DNA of 64,000 nucleotides from Chlorops oryzae (Eukaryota; Arthropoda; Insecta; Diptera; Chloropidae): the NCBI GenBank assembly GCA_020466095.1, contig CM035806.1, forward strand, positions 59,145,188 to 59,209,187, given 5' to 3'. The position numbers were made by a program, and so were the translations under genes. Positions 20,202 to 32,211 of this stretch are shown here, in pieces. The notes below the pieces were generated by a model, which was given only the letters and a program-made list of their open reading frames with translations, was not told the DNA's origin and searched no databases. How positions within the stretch are numbered: position 1 is the stretch's first letter; each line of letters begins with the position of its first letter.

Positions 20202-20963
20202 TTAAAATTCTGTATTGCTTTCCCGTTCCGTATATCGTTTCAGTATGGATTTGATGCTCTCTTTTCTACTTAATCTTACGTTATCCTTTTTCATGTCCTG
20301 ATGAACTTCTACTTTCACCCCTTTTCTTCTAGATATTATGAATATTCCCAAAAACCCACCGATAATTATTAAAAACAATGTTCCACTGATGCCATATGAT
20401 ATATTGCGATGCCATATTTGCTCTTTTATGTATGGTCTATTTTTAAAACTGTTAACTACGATATCCTCAAGGATTGTTGAACTATTTGGCATTAATTTAT
20501 TGTCTGGGTAGAAAAATCGGTCTTCAACTATTGATTTAGAGTTGAAAAATTCCTCTGCTCCAATTTTTAGTCTACGATCTGCGAAATTTATAAGGGCGTT
20601 ATAGTCTAGCGTTATATTTCTTTAATCGCAATTTTGGATGATTCTGAAGTGTTGTGCGTTTTTTACTATAATGGTGTCTTCTTCTATGTATTGTATAAGG
20701 GTTTTGTTATTGAAAATAAAATTGCAATTATTCTGAATTGTACAATGACTACTTCTTTTTAATTCTTTTAAAATTGCATTCTCCGTGTAGGTAAATATTG
20801 TACCGTTAATGGAAGTTATTAGCTCGTCCTCCTGCATTATCTGGAAAAATTCTCTGTTCGGTATGGCTGTTACTAAATTTACTTCTGTCTTTATGAGTGT
20901 TCTTGGAACCTTTATTACTATGGTTATTGAATTTTGAGCGTGAGCTAGAATTCCCACCCTCAC
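20202..20963 (-). pseudogene. env: A2 env, C-terminal part with membrane anchor
   Basis: Two frames. The first (20963-20622) matches the post-fusion-peptide ectodomain of A1 env (F-T-Y-T-E-N-A and L-K-E-L-K-R-S). The second (20492-20202) has the V-N-S-F-K-N-R-P segment, a 20-residue hydrophobic anchor (T-L-F-L-I-I-I-G-G-F) and a basic cytoplasmic tail of about 45 residues. The signal peptide, furin site and fusion peptide are missing: a deletion joins the ectodomain straight to the end of PTP at about 20970, also removing the antisense-ORF region. Not functional for fusion. Confidence 0.85.
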
Positions 20964-20976
20964 GAATTTTAACTTA

Positions 20977-21720
20977 TTATTCAGGTCCCATTGCCTGCCT
21001 GTGTAAAATTAGAGTTTGGTATATGAAGAGGTATTGGTTTAAGTCGCTTACCGCGTTCGCGCGTTGGTTGCGTATATTTTTTACTATATCTGGAATACTT
21101 AATTTACTATATTCATTCCATTCCGAGAGTGCAATATCCAAAGCAATGAATGCTCCTGTGCGGTTTATCCCTGCGCTACAGTGGACTATCAATTTTTAGC
21201 AGATATGTTCTTTCTCCAACATCTTTTGATGTTGTTTAATTTTATTCCAGAAAACCAAAAAGGACTTCGGGTTGGGTGTGCCCTTATCTGGCCATGTTCT
21301 AAACTGCCAATGAATAATACAACGGTTTGATTTGGATTTTAAGCTTTTAATTTCTAATATGCTCCTAGTACTATCCCTGTCGGTCAACACCGTTTTGGTC
21401 TTAATTTCGAAATCTTTGCATTTAAAAATATCTTTATTTTTCTTTCCCCAATATTGATAGCATTTTATTTTGCCTTCTTCTATTATGTTTCTTAGCACCA
21501 CTATGTTTAAAAAATTTTGCTCCCAAACCATTTCCCAGAAATTGTTTACTGTGTTATGCAGGGGACCTTGCGTCGCTATGTATTCGTTTTTTTTCTGGCC
21601 TCCACTCACATAATTAGCGTGTATGTAATCTGAGCTGTTTTCGCTTGGAGTTTTGAGCTTTACTCGACTATGGTCAAAACATGGAACTTCAGCATATCGG
21701 TTTTTGGATTCATTATTTTC
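20977..21720 (-). pseudogene. A2 protein tyrosine phosphatase domain with altered signature
   Basis: Motifs in order: K-N-R-Y phosphotyrosine loop (about 21700), C-F-D-H-S-R-V-K-L, D-Y-I-H-A-N-Y-V, Y-I-A-T-Q-G-P, F-W-E-M-V-W, Y-Q-Y-W-G, H-W-Q-F-R-T-W-P-D, then after a stop at 21196 and a frame change the signature H-C-S-A-G-I-N-R-T-G, and Q-Y-L-F-I-Y. The second glycine of the usual H-C-S-A-G-x-G-R is Asn here; Cys and Arg remain. The N-terminal 666-base frame (21861-21196) also includes the charged linker from integrase. It is broken by the stop, and its activity cannot be judged. Confidence 0.88.
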
Positions 21721-21861
21721 GAAATTTTCTGTTTTATTCTTTGAAATTTGCCTTTTGATTTTTTTGTGCTCGATTGTTAACCCTTCTGTGTCCAAATTTC
21801 CTAGTGAATTTTGTAAATATTTTGCGTGAACTGCTTTATTTGAATTTGAAATGTTTTTCAC

Positions 21862-23635
21862 TGTGTAATTTTAGCAAGTTTTTGTGCAGAGTTTTCTCTT
21901 TACCTTTGATACGCAGACGGACATTAGCTGGGGGAGACGTGCAAACTACTTCGTATGGCCCTCCCAAATTGGTGAAAATTTATGTTTTTTAGTTTGATTT
22001 TTTACCCAAACTTTATCTCCTGCTGAGAACTCCCTTTGTTTTGAATTTTTATCGTAATACGCTATTGACTTTTCTTTCGCGGCTTTTTGGTTAGTTATAA
22101 CTATTTCATAGCTGCCTTGTATTTGGTATTTCAAAATTTTGCTGTAATCGTCTTGGTTGTATAAAGGCGCGGGTTTATGTTTTAGTTTTACGGGAATTTC
22201 GAAGTCCAAACCGAAAAGCGTTTTACATGGTGTTTGTTTCGTTGTTGAGTGAGCCGTGTTATTATGTACGTGTATGGCGTGGTAAAGCCATTCATCCCAA
22301 TTTGTGCCATCCTCGTTGACAAAATTTCGAAGAAATTCTGCAAGAGGTCGATGACTCCTTTCGAGAGCACCGTTGGCTTGTGGATGGTACTGAGAAGTTT
22401 GAGATTTCTGTATTCCAAGAATTTTACAAACTTCTCTAAACAAATTTGACATGAAATTTGTCCCGTTGTCTGTTACTAGTGTCTTTGATATATTGAATTT
22501 TGAAATAATTTCATTAAAAAATGCTCTCGCTACTGTTGATGCCTGCGCATCTGGAATTGCGACGCAGAGGAAATACTTTGAAAAATCATCCAAAAAAGTT
22601 AAAATGTACTTATTTGCTCCTGGTAAGTCTGGAAGTGGCCCCACTATATCCATAAAAACCTTATCGAATGGTCTCTGGGGCGTGTCTGTTATTGTCATTG
22701 GGATTTTATCTATTCGAGAGCTTTTTTTTTTTTGGCAAAGTTTGCATCCGCTAACGTAATTTTTAATTTTTTGTTGCATGCCTTCCCACTTGTATTGCTT
22801 CCTAAGTCGAAAGTATGTCTTAAAAACCCCTTTATGGCCTCCTATTGGAGTGTCATGAAAAATTTTTATCACCTTTTGGATCTCTGCTGGATCCGTAAGC
22901 ACCACTGCTGTATCTTCATTTACTAATGGGTTCTCATATTCCATGCTTAGATCCACTGAAGGATCTTCTACTTGTTCCTCGTTTTGTTTTGTTTTGGATC
23001 GGGTTACGGCTGCAATTTTACTCTCTGAGACTGGAAGTCTACTTAACGCATCAGCATTGAGATTGTTCTTTCCAGGCTTGTAGTGGATTTCAAAATCGTA
23101 TTCTAACAATTTTAGACGGAAACGGCCTAATCTAGTGTCCTGATCCTTTAGATTAGCTATTCCCTTTAGTGGTTTATGATCTGTGTAAATTTTAAAGTGT
23201 TTTCCTAACAAATACGATCTAAAATTTTTAACTGCCCACACTATTGCTAAAAATTCCCTTTCAATCGTTGAGTATCTCCTTTCCGTCGCACTCAGTGCCC
23301 TACTAGCATAATAAATTGGGAGATCTTTCCCTATTTCTCCTTGTGAAAGGACGGCCCCTAGCGCCTCATTACTTGCGTCTGTTGTAAGGTTAAATGGCTT
23401 TTCAAAGTCTGGATATTGGAGGATTGGTGGGCTAGTGACCGCATTTTTTTAGCTGATCCATAGCTTCCTGACACTGTGCACTCCAATTGAATTTCTCCTC
23501 TTTCCTTAGCAATTTAGTCAAAGGCAATGAAAGTTTTGCTGCTTCGGGTATAAATTTCCTGTAATAATTTATCAAACCTAGAAATGACTGTAATTGCTTA
23601 ATATTTTTGGTGGCATATTTTAGAGCTAAAATCAT
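21862..23635 (-). pseudogene. pol: A2 pol: RT end, RNase H and integrase
   Basis: A frame from 23241 to 21946 carries Y-T-D-H-K-P-L, A-D-A-L-S-R-L, G-G-H-K-G, C-K-L-C-Q-K, F-M-D-I-V-G-P-L, T-D-N-G-T-N-F and G-A-L-E-R-S-H, that is RNase H plus a complete integrase core. Upstream RT sequence (23635-23432, G-L-I-N-Y-Y-R-K-F-I) is in another frame. A shift near 21950 breaks the link to PTP. The copy is truncated at about 23635; gag and most of RT are absent. Confidence 0.88.
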
Positions 23636-23860
23636 TTTATTAATCTATATAAATTTACTTTCAAATCCAATTTCAATAAATTTTTCATTTTTATATCCAA
23701 TTATAAATAAATTGTAACTCATTTTTACTTAAATATAAACCACACCTTGATCGGATATATATTTTAATAAAAATTATTGAAAATTATTATTCTTATAAAA
23801 TATTCTTATAACAACGGTATATAAATTGCTAAACAAATTTAAGCAAGGTTCAACGCGGAT
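23636..23860. other. AT-rich stretch, nothing identified
   Basis: A/T-rich sequence with no ORF or repeat I can assign, between the broken end of A2 and a family-A LTR fragment. Confidence 0.4.
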
Positions 23861-24027
23861 TATCGATTATAAAACAAGTTCCAGTTTGAATTGGTTTGTA
23901 CTGACCCAACGGCAACAACAATTCAAGTGTGAGCGTTTATTGTGCTTTAGAAAATTAGGGAAGTCTTTCGAGTGTAAGTCAGGAGCTGGCAACGACCATT
24001 GTAATAAGAATAAGTGTTTGGAGATAT
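23861..24027 (+). repeat. Family-A LTR fragment (plus), left of element D
   Basis: Reverse complement of about 17405-17545 in the A1 LTR. It continues on the other side of element D near 31630-31735, so D inserted into a plus-oriented family-A LTR. Confidence 0.75.
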
Positions 24028-24673
24028 TGTAACGTTCGGTCCTGAACGTTAGCAGAGAAGCCAGGATCAATCCCAAGTTAATTCTTCTGAATTAACTTTT
24101 TCGGCATAAAAAGACTAAGATGTTTTTTTATTTGCTTTTAGAAGTGGACCGGTATACGGCGTGAGCTAGTATCCGTCATCCAACTTCTTACTTTATTTAG
24201 TTGAAGTCTTAGTCTGCGTTTCTAGTACAAAATATCATAGCTTATATACTAATTTTGGCTGCGCGAAAGTGCTGAAGAAACATATGGACTCTTTGTTTTA
24301 TTTTAAGAAATTTTAGCTGCGTTGGAAAAATCAATCCAAAACAATTCGATGTCATTGAATTGTAATGGGTTCATATTTCATGTGAAACATGCATGCTTAC
24401 TTGTACCTTTTTGTTATTGGTATCGCTTTTCGTCAAAAAAACGAAAGGCAAGGGCTGACCGTTGCCGGCGTGTGTGCATATTGCAGCTTGTGCGTTTTTT
24501 GAGTGTAAGCAATTGTTCGAGGCATTTATGACTGAGACAATTGCTTCTTAGTGCATTGGCAAAATAAAACGTAAAAGAAAAGAGTGAAAGAAATTGAAAG
24601 TATTGCCCGACATTGCTAGGTTAAAATGTTGTGCAGTGCAAAATAATGTTTTACCATATGTTATCTTACAACA
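24028..24673 (-). repeat. 3' LTR of element D
   Basis: 646 bp; on the minus strand TGTTGTAAG to CGTTACA. The polypurine tract (AAAAAAGGGGGAAGG, minus strand) is at 24674-24688. The stretch 24689-24961 is AT-rich 3' UTR without features. Confidence 0.85.
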
Positions 24674-24961
24674 CCTTCCCCCTTTTTTGAAAAATCTTTA
24701 CATTAGAGATTTTTCATACGAGTATATCTTAACATTTTAATTTAATTAATATGATTTTTCTTATATCAATATTTTTGGTTTTTAATAGTAAAATCTTGTA
24801 TGTATTAAATTTATTGAGTCAATTATATAAAATTTAAAATTCTAATGCTACTTTTATAAAAATTTTAATATTATTTATTGGTAATTGAATTTCTAAAGCT
24901 AATTATTGAATTTATTATATGTAGTGCACTACTAGGTATATTTTGGATTAAAATTACAATA

Positions 24962-27900
24962 TTAAGCTAATTTTAATCTATTCTTGTGTACATTTAAAAT
25001 TTTATTTTTGTATTTTATTTTACAATTTCCTAAATTATCAATATCAACTACTGTACAAGGTCCCTTATAAATGGGATCCAATTTATGATTGGTTTCGTCT
25101 TTCAGGTATACAATATCATTTGGCTTTATTATAAGTGGTTTAGCCTTTTTGTCATATTGAAGTTTCGTAATAATTTTTGATTTTTCATAACAGTCATGCG
25201 CTCTTTTGTGTGCTTCTTGCAATCTAAATTTAATTTCTTTGTCATATGCATCAAAGTTGTAAACAGGGTCAGTTGTTTTATTCTCCAAAAATTTTGGGAT
25301 ATCTACTCGTTTTCCAAAAACTAATTCAAAAGGTGTGTATCCATGTATTGTCGATGGAGTCGTATTATAACAGAATGAAAAATACTTAAGCCATTCGTCC
25401 CAGTCAGATTTTTTTACGTTTATGTAGGAACGAATGTATTCATTAAAAATTCTGTGATTCCTTTCGACTGTACCTAGTGTTTGGTGGTGATATGCAGTAG
25501 ATGTTTTGTGTTCAATTTTGAATAATTTGCAGATTTCTTGAAGTACCTGATTTTTATACTCAGTTCCCATATCAGTAAGTAATTCTTTAAATGGACCAAA
25601 AGTTAAAATGCAATTGTCTATAATAGTTTTAGCAACTGATTTGGCTGATTTGTCGGGAACTGGTATAGCTATTAGATACTTTGTGAAATCGCAAATCATT
25701 GTAACAGCATATTCATTTCCATTCTCAGATCTAGGTAATGGACCTATTGTATCTATTTGTAGTCGGTGGAAAGCTTTTGTTGGGGTTTCTGTTTTTACCA
25801 ACGGTTCTAAGAAATTTTTCCCTGATTTGTTTGTTTTACATTTCTCGCATTTTCTAACAAAGTCTCTTACGTCTGTTGTCATATTCTTCCATATGTAATA
25901 TTTTCGTAATTTTGCTAACAGTCTTGTGATGCCAGGGTGTCCACCTAATACAGGGTCATCATGAAACTTTATTAAAAGTGACTGAATTTCTTGCTTGGAA
26001 GTAATTTCTTTAATTTCGGGTGCTATGACAATTTCTACCTTTTTTAATATTTCGTTGCCTATTGATTTAAATTCATTTATGTCGACATATTCAAATAATT
26101 TATTATTAATCGCGATTTTTATCTTTTTATAGCCTATATTGCCAACTGTATTTTCAAGTTTCGGAAAAAATTGCACTAATGCAAGTTTTCCGTAAGCAAT
26201 AAGGTTTTTCAATTTTAGTTCATGAACTTTCAATTTTCCTTTAAATAACATAAGGGTGCACCTGTTATAATCAAATTTTAGGCAAGGTAGTTTTTTGACG
26301 TCTTGAGTCACTAATGACTCATAAATTTTGAGAGCTAATTCTTTTTGATCGTTTTTTGGATTTTCGGTTTTTATTTATTTTTGTTGTCTTGTTTGAGCCC
26401 TTGTTGTAATTTTTAAGATAGCTGCACTGCTATGCGTTATGCCTTTGATTTGCCCAAAATCAATTCGAGATAATGCATCTGCTCCGCAGTTATCTTTTCC
26501 TTTGATATATTCTATAACAAAGTCGTATTCTTCTAAATCTAATCTCATTCGTGTTAGCTTTGATGATGGATTTTTCATCGAAAAAAGATTAGTTAATGGT
26601 TTGTGATCACCATTTATTACGAATTGTTTTTCCATATACATAAGGTCTAAAAAATTTAATCGCCCAATGGATGGCTGTTAATTCTTGCTCAATTACAGAC
26701 TTATTGCTTTCGCCTTTTGTGAAAGATCTTGACGCGAATGCAATGGGTAACTGGACACCATCGTAATTTTGTGATAGCACTGCGCCGCACGCTATCTTGC
26801 TTGCATCTGTCGTTATGCAAAAGTCTTTATTGAAGTCAGGGTATTTCAGTATTCGAGGGGAGAGGAGTGATTGTTTTAGATAATTAAATGCTTTTTCGCA
26901 GTTTTCAGTCCATTCAAAAATTGAGTTTTTTCTTGTTAATTTTGTGCAAAAGTCTTTATTGAAGTCAGGGTATTTCAGTATTCGAGGGGAGAGGAGTGAT
27001 TGTTTTAGATAATTAAATGCTTTTTCGCAGTTTTCAGTCCATTCAAAAATTGAGTTTTTTCTTGTTAATTTTGTGAGGTGTATTGAATGATGTGAAAAAT
27101 TTGGTATGAAACGTCTGTAATAATACATGAAGGCTACAAAACGTCGTGCTTCGTCCGCGTTTGTAGGTTTGGGGTAATTTAGAATTTTGTCATATTTTGT
27201 ATCGTCGGGTAATATGCCGTTGTCCGTACATTTGTGTCCTAGAAAAGTTACTTCATGTCGGAAAAATGTGCATTTATCTGGGTTTAATTTCAAATTAGTC
27301 GATCGACAGATGTCAAATATGAGTTTGAGATTATTTAACATGTGTTTTTCCGAGCATCCAATTACTATTAGGTCGTCCATGTATACAAAGGCTTTATTGG
27401 GACCTAAACCTGAGAACGCTAATGACATCATTCTTTGAAATGAGTTTGGAGCAATTTTTAAGCCAAAGGGTAATCGCTTAAACCTAAACGAGCCTTTGTC
27501 GCTGGAAAATGATGTTAAGTCTCTTGATTTTTCATTTAGCTTGATTTGATGAAAACCAGAGACTAAATCTAGGCAAGAAAAATATTTTGCTCTTCCAAGC
27601 TGATCTAGTATGTCATCTATTCTCGGTAATGGGTATTTGTCGGAAACTAATTTGTTATTAAGCTGTCTGTAATCGATTACTAATCTCCATTTTTTTTTCT
27701 GGATTACCTGGAGATGTTTTTTTCGGGACAAGTAGGATAGGACTATTGTATTGTGAGGCTGAGGGTTCTATGATATCGTCTTGTAACATTTTTGTAATTT
27801 GTTTGTCTATTTCGGGTTTGTATGTGTGTGGTGTTCGATAGTTTTTGATATAAACTGGTGTTTTGTCTGTTAATTGAAGATTCTGTTTATAGAAGTTGTT

Positions 27901-28640
27901 AAAAGTTACTTTGTCTGAATCTAATGCGAATATATCGGTATAATTTTCACATAATGTTAAAAATTTGGATTGGTTCTGTGAGGAGCAATTTTTCTGTAAT
28001 TTATCTAAAACTATGTTTTTTCTATTGGGTAAGTCTTGTTTGGCATCTATGTTTACTATATGGTAGCATGATAGGCTTTCGGTAATTATTTTTGGATTAT
28101 TGATTGTTATATTTTGATCTAAAGTATTTAATATTTTAACGAAAGGTATATTTTTATTAATGATTGTGTTAGCTATGTAAATGCCTTTCTCTATTTCTTG
28201 CGTAGGGATTAAAATTTCGTTTTCGATAGCATGAATATTAATTTTCCTAATAACTTCTGCTCTAGCTGGTAGTGTAAGGTAATTTGGAGATGGACTATCA
28301 AAAATTGGGATTTCTATATTGTTGAAATTGTCAGGGCGTATTATTAAGCGATTGTGAATTTCTAGGTTGTAATCTATGATGCAATTAAATTTTCTTAAAA
28401 AGTCTAATCCAATGATTCCATCGCATGGGACAGGGAAGTTTTTGTCTACTATTTGAAAATTGTGTGTGAGACTGTGATCATTGATGAATAAGTTTGATAT
28501 AATTTCTCCTTTTGTTGGTATGGTGCCTTCACCAATGCCATTCAATTGAAATATAATGTTATTATTTACGCTTTATGAACGAATGTGATTATTTTCCTTG
28601 TGTTTAGATATATCTGAGCCAGTGTCTATGAGAAAAATGC
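24962..28640 (-). pseudogene. pol: Element D pol
   Basis: The protease D-T-G-S-D lies near 28620. RT has W-R-L-V-I-D-Y-R-Q and Y-M-D-D-L-I-V-I-G-C-S-E-K-H; RNase H has T-T-D-A-S-K and A-D-A-L-S-R; integrase has G-G-H-P-G, C-E-K-C-K, I-D-T-I-G-P-L, T-D-M-G-T-E-Y and G-T-V-E-R-N-H. Breaks: a frameshift in an A-run near 27690, another near 26630 and a gap near 26340. A 129-bp unit in the RT to RNase H connection is duplicated in frame (26817-27075). Unlike element B, D keeps the second integrase Asp. Confidence 0.9.
26817..27075 (-). repeat. 129-bp in-frame tandem duplication in element D pol
   Basis: The same 129 bases occur twice head to tail, apparently identical, encoding a 43-residue segment (L-T-R-K-N-S-I-F-E-W ... 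N-K-D-F) twice. Confidence 0.9.
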
Positions 28641-28700
28641 TTGTTGAATCATTTAAAGATGATTCGAGGGACACGTAATTATTTAGTTTTAGATTTATGT

Positions 28701-29620
28701 TTAAGATTCGGAGTTCGTTTGCGGTAGATTCCCCAGGTGGGCAGGCTGAGGAGCTATACCGTTTTCCGGGTTTGTCGCCACATAGTGGGTGTTTCTATTG
28801 TTATGTCCACCCCTGTTTTGGCTATTATTTGGATGACCTCTATTGAAATTATTTCGGCTATTAAAATTGCGATTGTGGTAGAAATTGTTATTATTTCCAT
28901 ATCTGGGGTTGGGGTTTCTATTGTTGTAAGAATTATATCTCCCGCGGCCTCTAAAATTATTGTTTGGTCGTCCTCTTGTAGTTCTTATATTATTTATGTT
29001 GCGGGTTTGGTCGTCTGATGCTGAACTGACGGAAACCAGTTTTGTGATGGCTTCATTCATTGTGTTGAATTGGCCAGCTTGCATGATTATTTTGGTTTTT
29101 TCAGATTTAGCGTTAGTAATCATTGAATCTACTGCCGCTTGGACTGCAAATTTTTGTGCTAAATCAGTGGTTAGTCCGTCAGATATATATGCATTATGGA
29201 GAAGGTTTGTAGCCTCTTCCAATTCTTTTGCATATTCATTAATGTTTTTGCTGACGAGTCACTTTTAACATTTGTTTTAAGTTTGTCTATGATTGAGATA
29301 ATTGAGGATTCTGTTATTAAATTTCTGGCAAATTCGGTTAGCTTCGTCTTTATAACTGATACCGCGAGAGCTTCGTGAGATTTCTTAATAGATTCTATTA
29401 TTAGAAGGGCGTCTATGAACCGCTGCAGGTTTTCAAATTTACCATCAAATTCTGGTAGCAGCTTAGAAGCTGTATTTAAGAATTCTATCGGCGTCATGTT
29501 TCGTTCGTGCGTTAAACTAGCAATAGGGTTGTCGTCAGTTGATCCGTGTTCTGAGCCTGTGTCAAGCGATAGTTCGTTATCTGATTCGTCTAATTTTTCC
29601 TCAAAATCAATGGAATCCAA
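28701..29620 (-). pseudogene. gag: Element D gag
   Basis: Two overlapping frames. The first (29620-29171) holds L-L-P-E-F-D-G-K and the second (29222-28701) holds the region after A-Y-I-S-D-G-L and an Arg/Gly/Asn-rich tail (R-G-R-P-N-N-N-F-R-G-R-G). They are homologous to element B gag in order; a frameshift near 29240, with a small deletion, separates them. Confidence 0.85.
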
Positions 29621-30811
29621 GGTTGGTTCTATTGTTGCAATAGTTTCAACGTTGATATTAATGAATTCTAATATTCCTGAATTCCTGATGGGACGTCTAT
29701 ATTATAATTTAGTTTTGTAAATAATTTATCGAGTCTACTTTTTATTCCCTTAGAGAAATTACTGACTACTAGTTTATTTTTTTGATGCAATGTTGTGTAA
29801 TGGAGCGTAATAGTGTGCGCTATTAAATTATGTTGATTTATTAAGGATTTTGTAGGTGTATTTGAATTTGCGTTGTCTGCTAACTTGGAATGGTATTAGT
29901 TTTGTTTGAAGCATTTGTAGCGATATTTCGTAAAATTTCGTTTTATTTCAGCTAATAGTTGCTATTGTTATATGTTTCACATTCCATATTTAAAATTTGG
30001 TTCCAGGTCACATTCCTCGACTCTGGTACTTTTTCTTTATTATTTTATTATGTATTTGGTAAATTTTTAATGCTACGTTTAATCACAGGATATGATTACT
30101 AATATTAATAGGAGAAGTTCTAATTTTTTCGCCATGCAAAAGTTTCGATAAGTGGTATCGTAATTTCGTTTATTACGTTGATCCTTGGGGTACTGATTTT
30201 TTGATTCCTGACCTCCCATATTGAAATGGACTTGAATTGCTCGAATTAAAAGGCTGTACGATGTTTTGAATATATTGTTAAATTTCTAATATTAATAATG
30301 TTTTCTTTTTTTGTGTTAATCATTGTCTTTTTCATAATAATTTATTTGAATTTGGCGTATCTCGGGTTAACTGCATATTTATGGATATCATTATTAAATT
30401 AATAGGATTATGCTCTAAGTATGGTACGCTTTCGACTGAAATTTTATGCAATATGTTTAATAGGTATTGAGCACCGGTTGGGAAATCGGTTCGTTGCCAG
30501 TATCCATATGCCGTTAACCCTCTTGATATATTACTCTGAATTGGTTTCTATATATAAAATGTGAACTTTTCCTAGTTTTCATAATTGAATATAAATTAAT
30601 AATTTTTTTTTTTTTTATTTGAGTTTATAACAATGAGTCTTAATGAGTCTATCAGGGTAGGATGCTATTTAATGCGGGATCATCTTTATCAAGGTTTCAC
30701 TAGACGTATCGGGAGGATCTTCTAATCATTTCGCCGAAACCGTTTGTCGAGTGACTCAGGATCTTCAGCTTTCCTTTCAGGAAATCGGCTCGACGTGTGC
30801 CAGGATCGCCA
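29621..30811. other. Element D leader
   Basis: AT-rich, no convincing ORF. Part of it (about 30340-30620) is repeated in degenerate form at 34960-35200. The primer-site sequence TGGCGATCCTGG (minus strand) lies just below 30812. Confidence 0.6.
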
Positions 30812-31588
30812 TGTAACGTTAACGGTCCTGAACGTTAGCAGAGATAGCTCTATTGGTATCTAATCCCAAGTTAATTCTTCTGAATTAACTTTTTCGGCAT
30901 AAAAATACTAAGATTTGTTTTTTTTATTTTGACTTTATAAATGCAAGTATGGACTCGGTAAGTAAGGCGTGACGCTAGTATCACGATCTTCGCAATCTTC
31001 TTACATTTGCGAACCGTTGTGAGTGGAAGGTCTTCAGTCTGCTTTCTAGTACAAATACTCATAGGCTTATATACAATTTTAACAGTCGCTGAAAGTTGCT
31101 GAAGAAACATATGGATCAATCTTTGTTTTATTTTAAGAAATTTTAGCTGTTGGAAAACATCAATCAAAGACTAATTCGATGTTTTTGAATTGCTTTTAGA
31201 AGTGGAGGTTCATATTTCATGTGAAACCGTGCATCCAGACTTACTGTACCTTTTTAGTTGAGTCTGGTATCGCTTTTCGTCAATAAAGTTAAACGAACAG
31301 GCAAGGGCTAAGAACCGTTGCCGGCGTGTGTGTATTATTAGCAGCTTAGCTGCGTTTTTTGAGTGTATAGCAATTGTATCGAGGTCTATTTCATGAACTG
31401 ATGCATACTTGTACTTTTCTTAGTCGCTATTCGTCAAAAAAAACGAAAGGCAAGGCTGAGGGTCATATGACTCTTTTTTGAGTGAAAGAAATTGTTAAAG
31501 CTATTGACTCGACAATTGCTAGTGCATTGAAAATAAGTTAAGATGCAGTGCAAAATGAATGTATTTACCATATTGTTATCTTACAACA
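30812..31588 (-). repeat. 5' LTR of element D, with many small insertions
   Basis: Aligns along its length with 24028-24673 but is 777 bp because of many scattered 1-6 base insertions. A truncated echo of the LTR end (CAGTGCAAAATAATGTTTAC) follows at 31592-31612. This may be an assembly error or an independently decayed LTR. Confidence 0.7.
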
Positions 31589-31744
31589 TTTTCAGTGCAA
31601 AATAATGTTTACAGAGTTGATCTTAAAGCAATACTAATAAAGAGTTGAATAGAATCGGTGTGCGTTATTTGAAAGAAGGAAGTTAGAGTTGTAAAATATA
31701 TAACGTTCTGGCATTAGGCTGTGTGTCCTTTTCAGCAACTAAAT
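31589..31744 (+). repeat. Family-A LTR fragment (plus), right of element D
   Basis: From about 31630 it is the reverse complement of 17270-17400 (TTTGAAAGAAGGAAGTTAG, GCATTAGGCTGTGTGTCC). It stops at TTTTCAG, where element C sequence begins. Confidence 0.7.
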
Positions 31745-32211
31745 AGCAGGAACAAAAACTACAACAACACGCGTATAATGTATCACAACAATCGAATTTA
31801 CTGCATCAGCAACTATCGGCGCAAGCAGCACAACAACAACGGAATGCAACAAGCGAATAATACAATAAGTTCGCCGATTGGAACCACAGCAACACAGTCA
31901 AACACACCGCCGCCGCCACCAGCACCATCAAAAGCACCGCCAGCAACACCAACCACCGAGACTATGCAAATTCAACATTTTCTTACTCGCGCTGCTAATT
32001 TACGGCACGATACAGGCATAACTACATCCACAACCAGCACCATCACACCATCCAAGCAAGCAACCTACCAGAGCAATACCAGTGACATCGGTGAGCCTAC
32101 AGACACTATCTAACATCATGGCAGGCTGACCCGAGTCTCAGATTTCAACCTGGTAGCGGCAACGTTTTATGAACAGCCACGATCCTTGTGACTTGCCGAG
32201 GAGGGGAGGGA
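31745..32211 (+). mobile_element. 3' end of element C, CA-rich, with polypurine tract
   Basis: Contains an open frame of about 130 residues (31721-32113) rich in Thr, Pro, Gln and Asn, including a run of Pro; it could be the tail of a gag-like or unknown protein. It ends in the purine tract GAGGAGGGGAGGGA (32198-32211) directly against an LTR. No RT is visible, so the element class is inferred from the tract and LTR. Confidence 0.5.

Larger units (their letters stand above)
24028..31588 (-). mobile_element. Element D: decayed mdg1/412-like LTR retrotransposon
   Basis: A relative of element B on the minus strand with LTRs 30812-31588 (5') and 24028-24673 (3'), gag 29620-28701 and pol 28640-24962, without env. 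Several frameshifts and an in-frame tandem duplication are present. The purine tract next to the 3' LTR and the TGGCGATCC primer site after the 5' LTR support the ends. The two LTRs differ strongly in length. Confidence 0.88.

Noticed and set aside
22188..22418. Alternative minus-strand frame inside A2 integrase
   Set aside because: Shifted reading of the integrase core; the real frame carries the catalytic motifs.
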